Positions 25,701 through 32,590 of a stretch of DNA of 64,000 nucleotides are shown one piece after another. The stretch's first letter is position 1. Every line of letters begins with the position of its first letter. The notes below the pieces were generated by a model. That model did not search any database and was not told where the DNA came from. It saw only the letters and a program-made list of their open reading frames with translations. The stretch comes from Nocardia rosealba (GTDB lineage Bacteria; Actinomycetota; Actinomycetes; Mycobacteriales; Mycobacteriaceae), in the NCBI RefSeq assembly GCF_020216065.1, contig NZ_JAIWNA010000005.1:1-64000 (forward strand), read 5' to 3'. A program made the translations under genes and the position numbers.

Positions 25701-26337
25701 CCTCGGGGGCGGTGAACGCGGGCGAACCCGTGATGAGGCTGCTCGAGGTCTGGAACCCGCCGGGAATGCGGGCGATACCGAAGTCGGTGAGCTGCGGTTC
25801 GCCGTAGCCACTGATGAGGACGTTGGCCGGCTTCACGTCGCGATGCAGGATGCCCGCCCGGTGCGCCGACTCGATCGCCGCCGCCAGCTTCACGCCGGCA
25901 CGCAGGGTGTCTTCCCAGGTGAGCGGGCCGCGGTCGTGGATAAGACGCTCCAGCGAGCCGCGCGGGCAGTACGGCATCACGATCAGCGGCAGACCGGTGC
26001 CCGTGACGTCGACCTGCAGGATATCGACGATATTCGGGTGCCCCGACAGCCTGCCCATGGCCTGTTCCTCGCGCAGGAACCGCTCGCGGCTCTCCTGATC
26101 GATCTCCGAGGACAGCACCTTCACCGCGACGACGCGATCCAGCGCGGGCTGCACCGCCCGGTACACCACGCCGAACCCGCCGCGCCCGATCTCGGTGGCG
26201 TCGGTCAATCCCATCGCGTCGAGTTCGGCGACCACGGCCTCGTCGGTCTCGCCCGGCGCGGCGGTCCGTTGCGTATCGGTCCCGACCGGCGACGATCCGG
26301 GTCGCCCATCCTGGATGCGCGTCGGCTCCGGTTCCAT
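22786..26337 (-). CDS. pknK: Ser/Thr protein kinase PknK-like with MalT-type ATPase and TPR region
   Basis: An 1183-residue cytoplasmic regulator. The kinase domain (about 45-310) has the glycine loop IGRGGFGVVYRA, catalytic Lys73, HRDVKPANVLI and a DFGI magnesium loop. A STAND/MalT-like ATPase follows, with Walker A HAPAGFGKSTVATQW near 400 and Walker B VVVIVDDWH near 490. The C-terminal half is helical TPR-like repeats. Mycobacterial PknK (Rv3080c, 1110 residues) has the same plan and links phosphorylation to transcriptional adaptation. GAGGTGG precedes the ATG. No C-terminal LuxR helix-turn-helix is evident, as in PknK. No obvious target regulator is adjacent. Confidence 0.92.
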   Translation of the reverse strand: MEPEPTRIQDGRPGSSPVGTDTQRTAAPGETDEAVVAELDAMGLTDATEIGRGGFGVVYRAVQPALDRVVAVKVLSSEIDQESRERFLREEQAMGRLSGHPNIVDILQVDVTGTGLPLIVMPYCPRGSLERLIHDRGPLTWEDTLRAGVKLAAAIESAHRAGILHRDVKPANVLISGYGEPQLTDFGIARIPGGFQTSSSLITGSPAFTAPEVLRGHEPTVQSDIYGLGATLFALLTGHAAFERQAGEKVVAQFLRITTQAVPDLRAKDFPADVAAAIEKAMSQDPADRPASAYEFGELLRDVQRAHGQMPDEMALLVTGDELAEPPPEALKVVTARRSWPLTLQPAGASVPVHKPTSGTLPPTAATKFRPPTPARDPFPRPRLLDTLRSGGLRRLALIHAPAGFGKSTVATQWRADLAARDIPVAWLGIDSDDDSEIWFLAHLIQAIRRVRPDVGAGLEQVLEERPSDAVAFVIATLIDEIHASDRPVVVIVDDWHRVHDPGVHRAMATLLDNGCHHVRFVVTSRDQAGLPISRLRVRDELVELDAAALRLTESETRQILVERNGFALTDEQVEQIHAATDGWPAAIQLVSLTLRGTADPGQLLVQLAEGGHGMREYLAENVLGTLEPDLLEFLMAISVVERVNGSLATLLADVPDGAALLEQAEQRELFLHRLQHDPEWYRMQPLFAEHLRARLERAHPGRSKVLHRKAARWYAEHQLLRKSVDHALAATDLKLAADLLESGGMDLIDGSRLATLLGSVSKLPMQQVSSRSKLLMAVARANMNLQQSGTARTALGRLSNLLARGATGGPELAEQRCAATVLEAADRVAHDDTDGVADQLATCLGAPDGLPDWIVSTAANLMSFVRLCEFDFAEATATQDWAAEYHARSKDPLGPVFGLCARAAAAYEQLDIATATACLEQAYETARTKAGPRSDAARVAATMLGEVAYRRGDLATADRLLDESHQLLTRVGPVDFLVATFVIGARVKAALGDQYTAAARLEEGARVAAANSLARLDANVRAERSRLGLPPGNGANGIVIDPSGNGGRRKTGAAALIAEARQVAEIRTLLTEQRLRADDRAARHARVLYSRVLEQSRPRAELDATLLLAECLAAAGWIGEATNLVLPVLRTCADLGWTRPLLDAGPGIVGLLHVLRTQSHETAQHPILDGMPGHFLDELLSD

Positions 26338-26451
26338 GTGACCACCTCTCGATTCGAAATGGCGTCACCGGTCTTACATATCCAAGCTAGCGCGATCCGG
26401 CATCCAACGGGTGGAGATTCGATGCTGTGGCGGCAACGGATGGCCCGACTG

Positions 26452-27531
26452 TCAGCGAACGGCCAGAACGATCACCTGGCTGCGCTGGCGCGCGCTGAAG
26501 TTGTTGTCCGCGACCAGCACCAAGGTCCGCTCGCCTGATGACAGCCGAGGTCCCCACGTCATCGCCTCGATGTTGTCGACGGCCGCCACGCCGAGGTCGG
26601 TGAGGTCGGCGACGAGACGTTTGGTCACCGGACGCGCACCCGCGACGGGTGCGTCGAGGATATTCGTCGCGTCTGCCGTGCCGATCTCGAAAACGCGGAC
26701 CCGGTTGCCCGCACCCTCGGCGAACGCGCGCTCGAGCACCAGGAATCGGGTCGGGTCGACGGGATCGACGGCCAGGATCGCGGTGACGCCGTTGCTGGCC
26801 CGGCCGGGCTCCGGACGCGAATCGGTGAAGACCGGTTCGAGTGGATACGGGTACTGGGCGAGGAGCGGACCGAACCTGGCCTGCACGGTGATCCGGGTGA
26901 TCGCGCCGCTCGTCGGCGTCGCCTCGGGACCGTCGCCGAGCAGCGGTCCTTCCAGCGCGGTGACGAACAACGCGCCGCCCGCCGCGAAGGTCGCCGCTTC
27001 GAGTGCCTGGTTCTGGCGAGGGCCCGAATCCGGCAGCATCCGTTCGTTTTCCGGGATCGGCAATTCGGAGATGAAACTTCCGTCGGATCGGGCGACGCGC
27101 ACCGAGGGATCGGCAAGCACTCCGGCCCGCTCGCCCTCCTGCGTCCAGAAATAGTCACCGGTCAGCGGGTCGACCCGAATGTCCTCCGGGTCGACCGACT
27201 TCGGCGGATACATCGAACCATCGCCGCGACGCAACGGCACGGTTCCGGTGAATTCCACCGCCCCGACACCGGTGTCTCCGAGCGGGACCCGCGCCGTGTA
27301 TACCCGGGCCGGGCTCTTCTCGGAGCGATCGTCGCTGATCAGCACGAAATCGCCGCTGCCGGGCCGGTAGTCGATGCCAGACAACCCACCGACCACCGTG
27401 CCCTGAAAGTCGAGGTCGTGCTCGATGACCTGCTCTCCGAGCACCCGCACCATCGGCTCGGCGTCACTGACCGGGGCCCACACCCCGGCCAGTACCGCAC
27501 CGAACACCACCGCACTCAGTCGACGTCCCAT
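26452..27531 (-). CDS. Exported esterase-like phytase-domain protein
   Basis: A 359-residue protein with an N-terminal Sec signal (RRLSAVVFGAVLAGVWAPVSDA). The mature part is a beta-propeller-like 'esterase-like activity of phytase' domain with SGIDYRPGSGDFVLISDD, DPEDIRVDPLTGDYFW and NIEAMTWGPRL near the end. Members act on phosphate esters or similar outside the membrane, but the substrate is undefined. The start is uncertain: the ATG at 27531 puts the signal peptide at the very N-terminus, and a GTG at 27549 would add six residues. It shares strand with pknK but is separated by 114 bp. Confidence 0.82.
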   Translation of the reverse strand: MGRRLSAVVFGAVLAGVWAPVSDAEPMVRVLGEQVIEHDLDFQGTVVGGLSGIDYRPGSGDFVLISDDRSEKSPARVYTARVPLGDTGVGAVEFTGTVPLRRGDGSMYPPKSVDPEDIRVDPLTGDYFWTQEGERAGVLADPSVRVARSDGSFISELPIPENERMLPDSGPRQNQALEAATFAAGGALFVTALEGPLLGDGPEATPTSGAITRITVQARFGPLLAQYPYPLEPVFTDSRPEPGRASNGVTAILAVDPVDPTRFLVLERAFAEGAGNRVRVFEIGTADATNILDAPVAGARPVTKRLVADLTDLGVAAVDNIEAMTWGPRLSSGERTLVLVADNNFSARQRSQVIVLAVR

Positions 27532-27670
27532 GACCGGCACGCTAGCCACCCCGGAGTGCCGTCGGGTGAACGCCGTTCGAATACTTCCGCCAACCCGGCC
27601 GGACAGCGCCGATCGGTAAGCTCGGGGGCAGGCTCGGGCGCGATTGTCGTCCGTGGAAGGGGGAGCTGAG

Positions 27671-28417
27671 ATGACTTATCCACCACAGGATCCCGCCCCG
27701 TGGGGGCAGCCGTCGAAGGAGACGGCGTATCCACAGTTCGCGCAGGAAGTTCCGCCGCTCGCACCGCCGCCGCGCAACTCCGGCGGGGCATGGATCGTCA
27801 TCGCGCTGGTGGTGGTCGCGGGGCTTGTCGGCGGCACGGGTTTGCTGGTGTGGGCGGGTAATAACGGGGTAGACGGTTCCGCGGTCGCGGCGTCGGCGAC
27901 GGATGTACCGTCGACCCGCAAGCCGACCACGACGAGTACAACGGGTAAACCACCGTCGAAATCCGGTGAGCGCCTGAGTTATACCGATTACGAAGGGCCG
28001 TGGGATTTCAAGTTCGACAATGTCGAATTGCACGCGGATTGGGTGGACGGCCGCGATCACAACAGTTGCGCCCCCATCGAGCACGCCGGGAAACTCACCG
28101 AACTCGGTTGTCAGTACGCCGCCGAGCTGGTGTTGTCGGCCGAGGGTGGCGGCTTGAAGTTCACCCAGTTCATCCTGGCGATGCCGGACAAAGCCACCGC
28201 CGAGGCGGCCGCCGACAAGATCGAGGACAAAGACTTCGAACTCCGCCCCGGCAGCTACATCAAGGATTTCGCGACCGGCAAATGGCGCGCGGGGTCACAA
28301 GCCGAGTTCGTGGTGATCACGCTGGCAACCGCCACCTCCGCCGTCGACGCGGCCACCGTCGAGAAATACCTCCGCTACCGCCACACCGACATCATCACCG
28401 CGATCCTGTTCCGATAG
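27671..28417 (+). CDS. Proline-rich membrane-anchored protein of unknown function
   Basis: A 248-residue protein with a 35-residue Pro-rich cytoplasmic N-terminus, one transmembrane helix (about 40-62, WIVIALVVVAGLVGGTGLLV), a Thr/Ser-rich linker (about 78-95) and an outside domain of about 150 residues. That domain contains two cysteines (SCAPIEH and LGCQYAA) that may form a disulfide. The layout matches the protein at 45597-46598, which is likely a paralogue by architecture. GGGAGCTGAG serves as ribosome-binding site. Such proteins are common in Nocardia envelopes; the function is unknown. Confidence 0.8.
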   Translation: MTYPPQDPAPWGQPSKETAYPQFAQEVPPLAPPPRNSGGAWIVIALVVVAGLVGGTGLLVWAGNNGVDGSAVAASATDVPSTRKPTTTSTTGKPPSKSGERLSYTDYEGPWDFKFDNVELHADWVDGRDHNSCAPIEHAGKLTELGCQYAAELVLSAEGGGLKFTQFILAMPDKATAEAAADKIEDKDFELRPGSYIKDFATGKWRAGSQAEFVVITLATATSAVDAATVEKYLRYRHTDIITAILFR

Positions 28418-28552
28418 CGGCCCTACCCTTGCGCACCTCGGCGCAGAGGCGAAGGATGAGATTTCTCGGTGGGCTCGGCCGTGGGCCGTGCCAGGCTCCC
28501 ACACGGTGGACCACGACATGACCGCTCATCACCCGAGCAGAAGTGAGATGTC

Positions 28553-28918
28553 ATGTCCACGCTCATCCGCATGAACTTCGACGCGCCCGAGGAAACCCGG
28601 CCGTTCGAACAGAACAAGGGTCGACTCGACCTGGTCAACACCGAAGCAGGCCCGGTCGGGCGGGCCGTCTTCGAACCCGGCTGGCGCTGGAGCGACCACG
28701 TGAAGCCGATCGCGGGCACCGACAGCTGCCAAGCACCCCACATCGGCTACTGCCTCTCGGGCCGCATCGTCGTCGCCATGGACGACGGCGAACAGCAGGA
28801 ATTCGGCCCCGGCGACGTCATGGTCATCCCCCCGGGCCACGACGCCTGGGTCGTCGGCGACGAACCCTGCGTCATGCTCGACTGGCAGGGCTACGCCGAC
28901 TACGCCAAGCCCCACTGA
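28553..28918 (+). CDS. Cupin-domain protein
   Basis: A 121-residue single-domain cupin. The first motif is degenerate (WSDHVKPIAGTDSCQAPHIG then YCLSGRIVVAMDDGEQQEF), and the second is GPGDVMVIPPGHDAWVVGDE. Histidines at the usual metal positions are partly present (H at the first motif and in PPGHDAW), so metal binding is possible. The gene stands alone. The ATG at 28553 is preceded by AGAAGTGAGATGTC. A role in small-molecule binding or stress response is plausible; no substrate can be named. Confidence 0.85.
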   Translation: MSTLIRMNFDAPEETRPFEQNKGRLDLVNTEAGPVGRAVFEPGWRWSDHVKPIAGTDSCQAPHIGYCLSGRIVVAMDDGEQQEFGPGDVMVIPPGHDAWVVGDEPCVMLDWQGYADYAKPH

Positions 28919-28995
28919 TACGCCGACAGCCCCGGCTCGCGGTGGCGAGGCGGGGCTGTCGGGTCAGCAGCGCCGGGGTGGGGCGCTGGTGGGTA

Positions 28996-31146
28996 CTACT
29001 TGCGCAGGGAGGCCGGGACCTCGAAGCGGGGGCCGAACTTCTTGGCCAGTTCGTCGGCGCGGGCCACGAAGGCCTCCTGGCCACCGGGGTAGCCGACGAT
29101 GAACTGGTGCGAGCCACCCGACCAGGCCGGGAAGCCGATGCCGAAGATCGAGCCGATGTTCGCGTCGGCGGTGCTGGTGAGCACGCCTTCGTCGAAGCAC
29201 TTCTGGGTCTCGATGGCCTCGGCGAACATCATCCGGTCCTTGAGGTCCTGGAAGGTGACACCCTCCGGGAGCTCACGCTGGGAGTTGTACAGCGAACGCA
29301 GCTCGCTCCACAGGCCGACAGCCTTGCCGTCGACGTAGTCGTAGAAGCCGGCGCCGCCCGCCTTGCCCTTGCGGTCGAACTCGCCGACCAGCTTGTCGAG
29401 CACCGCGGCGGTGGTCTCCGCGGCAGCGTTCAGCTCGCCACCGGCGGCCTTGATGGCGTCGGCGGTCTCCTTGTAGATCTTCTGCATGGTGGTGAAGTTC
29501 AGCTCGTCGCTGAGCTTCAGCGGCGCGGCCGGGTAGCCCGCCTGCAGACCGGCCTGCTCGACCGTCGAGGGGTCGACGCCCTCGGCGACCATGGAGATGG
29601 CCTCGTTGATGAAGGTGCCGATCACGCGCGAAGTGAAGAAGCCACGGCTGTCGTTGACGACGATCGGGGTCTTCTTGATGGCGAGGGTGTAGTCGTACAC
29701 CCGGGCCAGCGCCTCGTCGGAGGTGTTCTCACCCTTGATGATCTCCACCAGCGGCATCTTGTCCACGGGGGAGAAGAAGTGGATACCGATGAAGTCCTCG
29801 GACCGCTTCACGCCCTCCGAGAGCAGGGTGATCGGCAGGGTGGAGGTGTTGGAGCCGAGCAGCGCGTCGGGATCGACGATGTCCTCGATCTCCTGGAACA
29901 CCTTGTTCTTGAGATCGGGGTTCTCGAACACGGCCTCGATCACGAAGTCGACGCCCTTGAAGTCGGCGGCGTCCGCGGTCGGGGTGATGCGGGCCAGCAG
30001 CGCGTCGGACTTCTCCTGGGTGGTCTTGCCACGGGAGAGGGCCTTCTTCTCGATGGCCTCCGAGTACGCCTTGCCCTTCTCGGCGTTGGCGAGCTCGACG
30101 TCCTTGAGGACGACCTCGTAGCCGGCCTTGGCCGAGACGTAGGCGATGCCCGCGCCCATCATGCCCGCGCCGATGACGCCGATCTTCTTGATCTCGCGCT
30201 TGGGCACATCCTTGGGACGCGAACCGCCACCGTTGATGTGGTTCAGGTCGAAGAAGAACGCCTGGATCATGTTCTTCGCGACCGGGCCGGTCAGCAGGCT
30301 GATGAAGTAACGGCCCTCGATGGCGAGCGCGTTGTCGATGTCGACCTGCGCACCCTCGACCGCCGCGGCCATGATGGCGCGCGGGGCGGGCATGTTGGTG
30401 CCCTTGATCTGCTTGCGCAGGTTGGCCGGGAACGCGGGCAGGTTCGCCGCGAGCGCCGGGGTCGACGGGGTGCCGCCGGGGATCTTGTAGCCCTTCTTGT
30501 CCCACGGCTGGGCAGCCTCGGGGTTGGCCGCGATCCACGCCTTGGCGGCGGGCAGCAGCTCCTCGACGGAGGAGACGACCTCGTCGATCAGGCCGATTTC
30601 CTTGGCCTTGGTGACGCGGTGACGCTGACCCTGCAGCAGCACCTGCATCAGCGCGTTCTGCAGACCGAGCATGCGCACGGTGCGAGTCACACCGCCGCCG
30701 CCGGGCAGCAGGCCGAGGGAGACCTCGGGCAGGCCGATGGCCGAACCCTTGACGTCGGCCGCGATGCGGTGGTGGGTGGCCAGCGCGATCTCGAGGCCAC
30801 CACCGAGGGCGGCACCGTTGATGGCGGCGACGACCGGCTTGCCGAGCTGCTCGAGGCGACGCAGCGGGGCCTTGACACCGTCGAGCATCTTCGCGACGTC
30901 GGCGGCGTTGTCCGGGCCGACCTGCATCATGTTCTTCAGGTCGCCACCGGCGAAGAAGGTCTTCTTGCCGGAGGTGATGACGACACCGGTGATGTCGTCC
31001 TTCTCGGCCTCGAGGCGGTCAACGGTCGCGGCCATCGAGGTGATGTACGCGTCGTTCATGGTGTTGGCGCCCTGGCTCGGGTCGTCGATGGTCAGGACGA
31101 CCACGCCGTCGGCGTCCTTCTCCCAACCGATGATGTTGTCAGTCAT
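28996..31146 (-). CDS. fadB: Trifunctional-type fatty acid oxidation protein, alpha subunit FadB
   Basis: A 716-residue multifunctional enzyme. The N-terminal enoyl-CoA hydratase/isomerase domain (about 1-190) has the oxyanion-hole segment FFAGGDLKNMM and AAINGAALGGGLEIAL. The 3-hydroxyacyl-CoA dehydrogenase part has the NAD motif IGAGMMGAGIAYVSAKAG near 323 and a C-terminal dimer domain. It catalyses hydration and oxidation in beta-oxidation. AGGAGA lies upstream of the ATG at 31146. FadA starts 40 bp upstream on the same strand, so the two form one operon, as in Rv0859-Rv0860. Confidence 0.94.
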   Translation of the reverse strand: MTDNIIGWEKDADGVVVLTIDDPSQGANTMNDAYITSMAATVDRLEAEKDDITGVVITSGKKTFFAGGDLKNMMQVGPDNAADVAKMLDGVKAPLRRLEQLGKPVVAAINGAALGGGLEIALATHHRIAADVKGSAIGLPEVSLGLLPGGGGVTRTVRMLGLQNALMQVLLQGQRHRVTKAKEIGLIDEVVSSVEELLPAAKAWIAANPEAAQPWDKKGYKIPGGTPSTPALAANLPAFPANLRKQIKGTNMPAPRAIMAAAVEGAQVDIDNALAIEGRYFISLLTGPVAKNMIQAFFFDLNHINGGGSRPKDVPKREIKKIGVIGAGMMGAGIAYVSAKAGYEVVLKDVELANAEKGKAYSEAIEKKALSRGKTTQEKSDALLARITPTADAADFKGVDFVIEAVFENPDLKNKVFQEIEDIVDPDALLGSNTSTLPITLLSEGVKRSEDFIGIHFFSPVDKMPLVEIIKGENTSDEALARVYDYTLAIKKTPIVVNDSRGFFTSRVIGTFINEAISMVAEGVDPSTVEQAGLQAGYPAAPLKLSDELNFTTMQKIYKETADAIKAAGGELNAAAETTAAVLDKLVGEFDRKGKAGGAGFYDYVDGKAVGLWSELRSLYNSQRELPEGVTFQDLKDRMMFAEAIETQKCFDEGVLTSTADANIGSIFGIGFPAWSGGSHQFIVGYPGGQEAFVARADELAKKFGPRFEVPASLRK

Positions 31147-31186
31147 AGTTTTTCGTTCTCTCCTATGAGAAGTTCCGGTTGGAAGG

Positions 31187-32401
31187 TCAGACCCGCTCGA
31201 TGATGGTGGCAACGCCCATGCCGCCACCGATGCACAGCGTGATCAGGCCGTAGCGAGCGTTGCGGCGCTCCAGCTCGTCGAGCACGGTGCCGGTGATCAT
31301 CGCGCCGGTGGCACCCAGCGGGTGACCCATCGCGATCGCGCCACCGTTGACGTTCAGCTTCTCGTCCGGGACGTTCAGGTCCTTCTGGAACTTCAGCACC
31401 ACGGAGGCGAAGGCCTCGTTGATCTCGACGAGGTCCATGTCCTCGATCGTCAGACCGGCCAGGGCCAGCGCCTTCTTGGCGGCCGGGGTGGGGCCGGTGA
31501 GCATGATGGTGGAGTCGGCACCGGAGGTGGCGGTGGCCACGACGCGGGCGCGCGGGGTCATACCCGAGTTCTTGCCCGCATCCTCGGAACCGATCAGCAG
31601 CAGGGCGGCGCCGTCGACGATGCCCGAGCTGTTGCCGCCGTGGTGGACGTGGTTGATCTTCTCCACGTAGGTGAACTTCTGCAGCGCGACCGCGTCGAAG
31701 CCACCCATCTCGCCGATGCCGGCGAAGGCCGGGTTCAGCTTGGCCAGGTCCTCGGCGGTGGTGCCGGGGCGCATGTGCTCGTCGTTGTCGAGCACGACCA
31801 GGCCGTTGATGTCCTTGACCGGGACGATCGACTTGGCGAAGTAGCCGCCGGTGGTGGCCTTGGCCGCCAGGTCCTGCGAGCGCACGGCGTAGGCGTCGAC
31901 GTCATCGCGGGTGAAGCCCTCGATGGTGGCGATCAGGTCGGCCGAGATGCCCTGGGGCACGAAGTAGCCGTCGTAGTTGGTGGCCGGGTCCAGGGCCCAG
32001 GCGCCGCCGTCGGAGCCCATCGGCACGCGCGACATCGACTCGACGCCACCGGCGATCACGAGCTCGTCGAAGCCCGAGCGCACCTTCTGCGCGGCCAGGT
32101 TCACGGCCTCGAGGCCGGAGGCACAGAAACGGTTCAGCTGGAAGCCACCGACGGTGTCGGGCAGGCCGGCGATGGTGACCGCGGTGCGGGCGATGTCCAT
32201 GCCCTGGTCACCGACGGGGGTGACCACGCCGAGGATGATGTCGGAGATCCGATCCTCGTCGAGGTTCGGGAAGCGGCCACGCAGCTCCTGGATCAGACCA
32301 ACAGTCAGATCGATCGGCTTGACCGAGTGCAGCGAGCCGTTCTTCTTGCCGCGGCCGCGCGGAGTGCGGATGGCCTCGTAGATGTAGGCCTCTGTGGTCA
32401 T
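31187..32401 (-). CDS. fadA: Acetyl-CoA acyltransferase FadA (thiolase)
   Basis: A 404-residue thiolase, the standard length. The nucleophilic Cys93 is in [11 protein letters not shown], His360 in [15 protein letters not shown] and the second catalytic cysteine about 390 in [11 protein letters not shown]. It cleaves 3-ketoacyl-CoA with CoA, completing the beta-oxidation cycle with the FadB product of the next gene. The ATG at 32401 is preceded by GGAAGGAAAC. It lies just downstream of dnaX on the same strand but with a 190-bp gap, so it probably has its own promoter. Confidence 0.95.
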   Translation of the reverse strand: MTTEAYIYEAIRTPRGRGKKNGSLHSVKPIDLTVGLIQELRGRFPNLDEDRISDIILGVVTPVGDQGMDIARTAVTIAGLPDTVGGFQLNRFCASGLEAVNLAAQKVRSGFDELVIAGGVESMSRVPMGSDGGAWALDPATNYDGYFVPQGISADLIATIEGFTRDDVDAYAVRSQDLAAKATTGGYFAKSIVPVKDINGLVVLDNDEHMRPGTTAEDLAKLNPAFAGIGEMGGFDAVALQKFTYVEKINHVHHGGNSSGIVDGAALLLIGSEDAGKNSGMTPRARVVATATSGADSTIMLTGPTPAAKKALALAGLTIEDMDLVEINEAFASVVLKFQKDLNVPDEKLNVNGGAIAMGHPLGATGAMITGTVLDELERRNARYGLITLCIGGGMGVATIIERV

Positions 32402-32590
32402 ATCGGAGTGTTTCCTTCCTTGGGGTGCGGTGGCCGCACGAACGCCACGACCAATCGTCTTCGACGCCGTACAAATCCGGCAAGCACCAGCGGAGCATAG
32501 GACCATGCCCATCCGGAGTTCCCGGCCACCCGTTCATACTACCGTGGTGTGCGAACTCCGGTTAACTTAACGCGGTATGGACGGTGGCTG

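Noticed and set aside
28543-31203. 886-codon plus-strand open frame opposite fadB
   Set aside because: Antisense of a clear fadB with all motifs; composition (Gly/Val/His/Asp) and lack of domains show it is a shadow.
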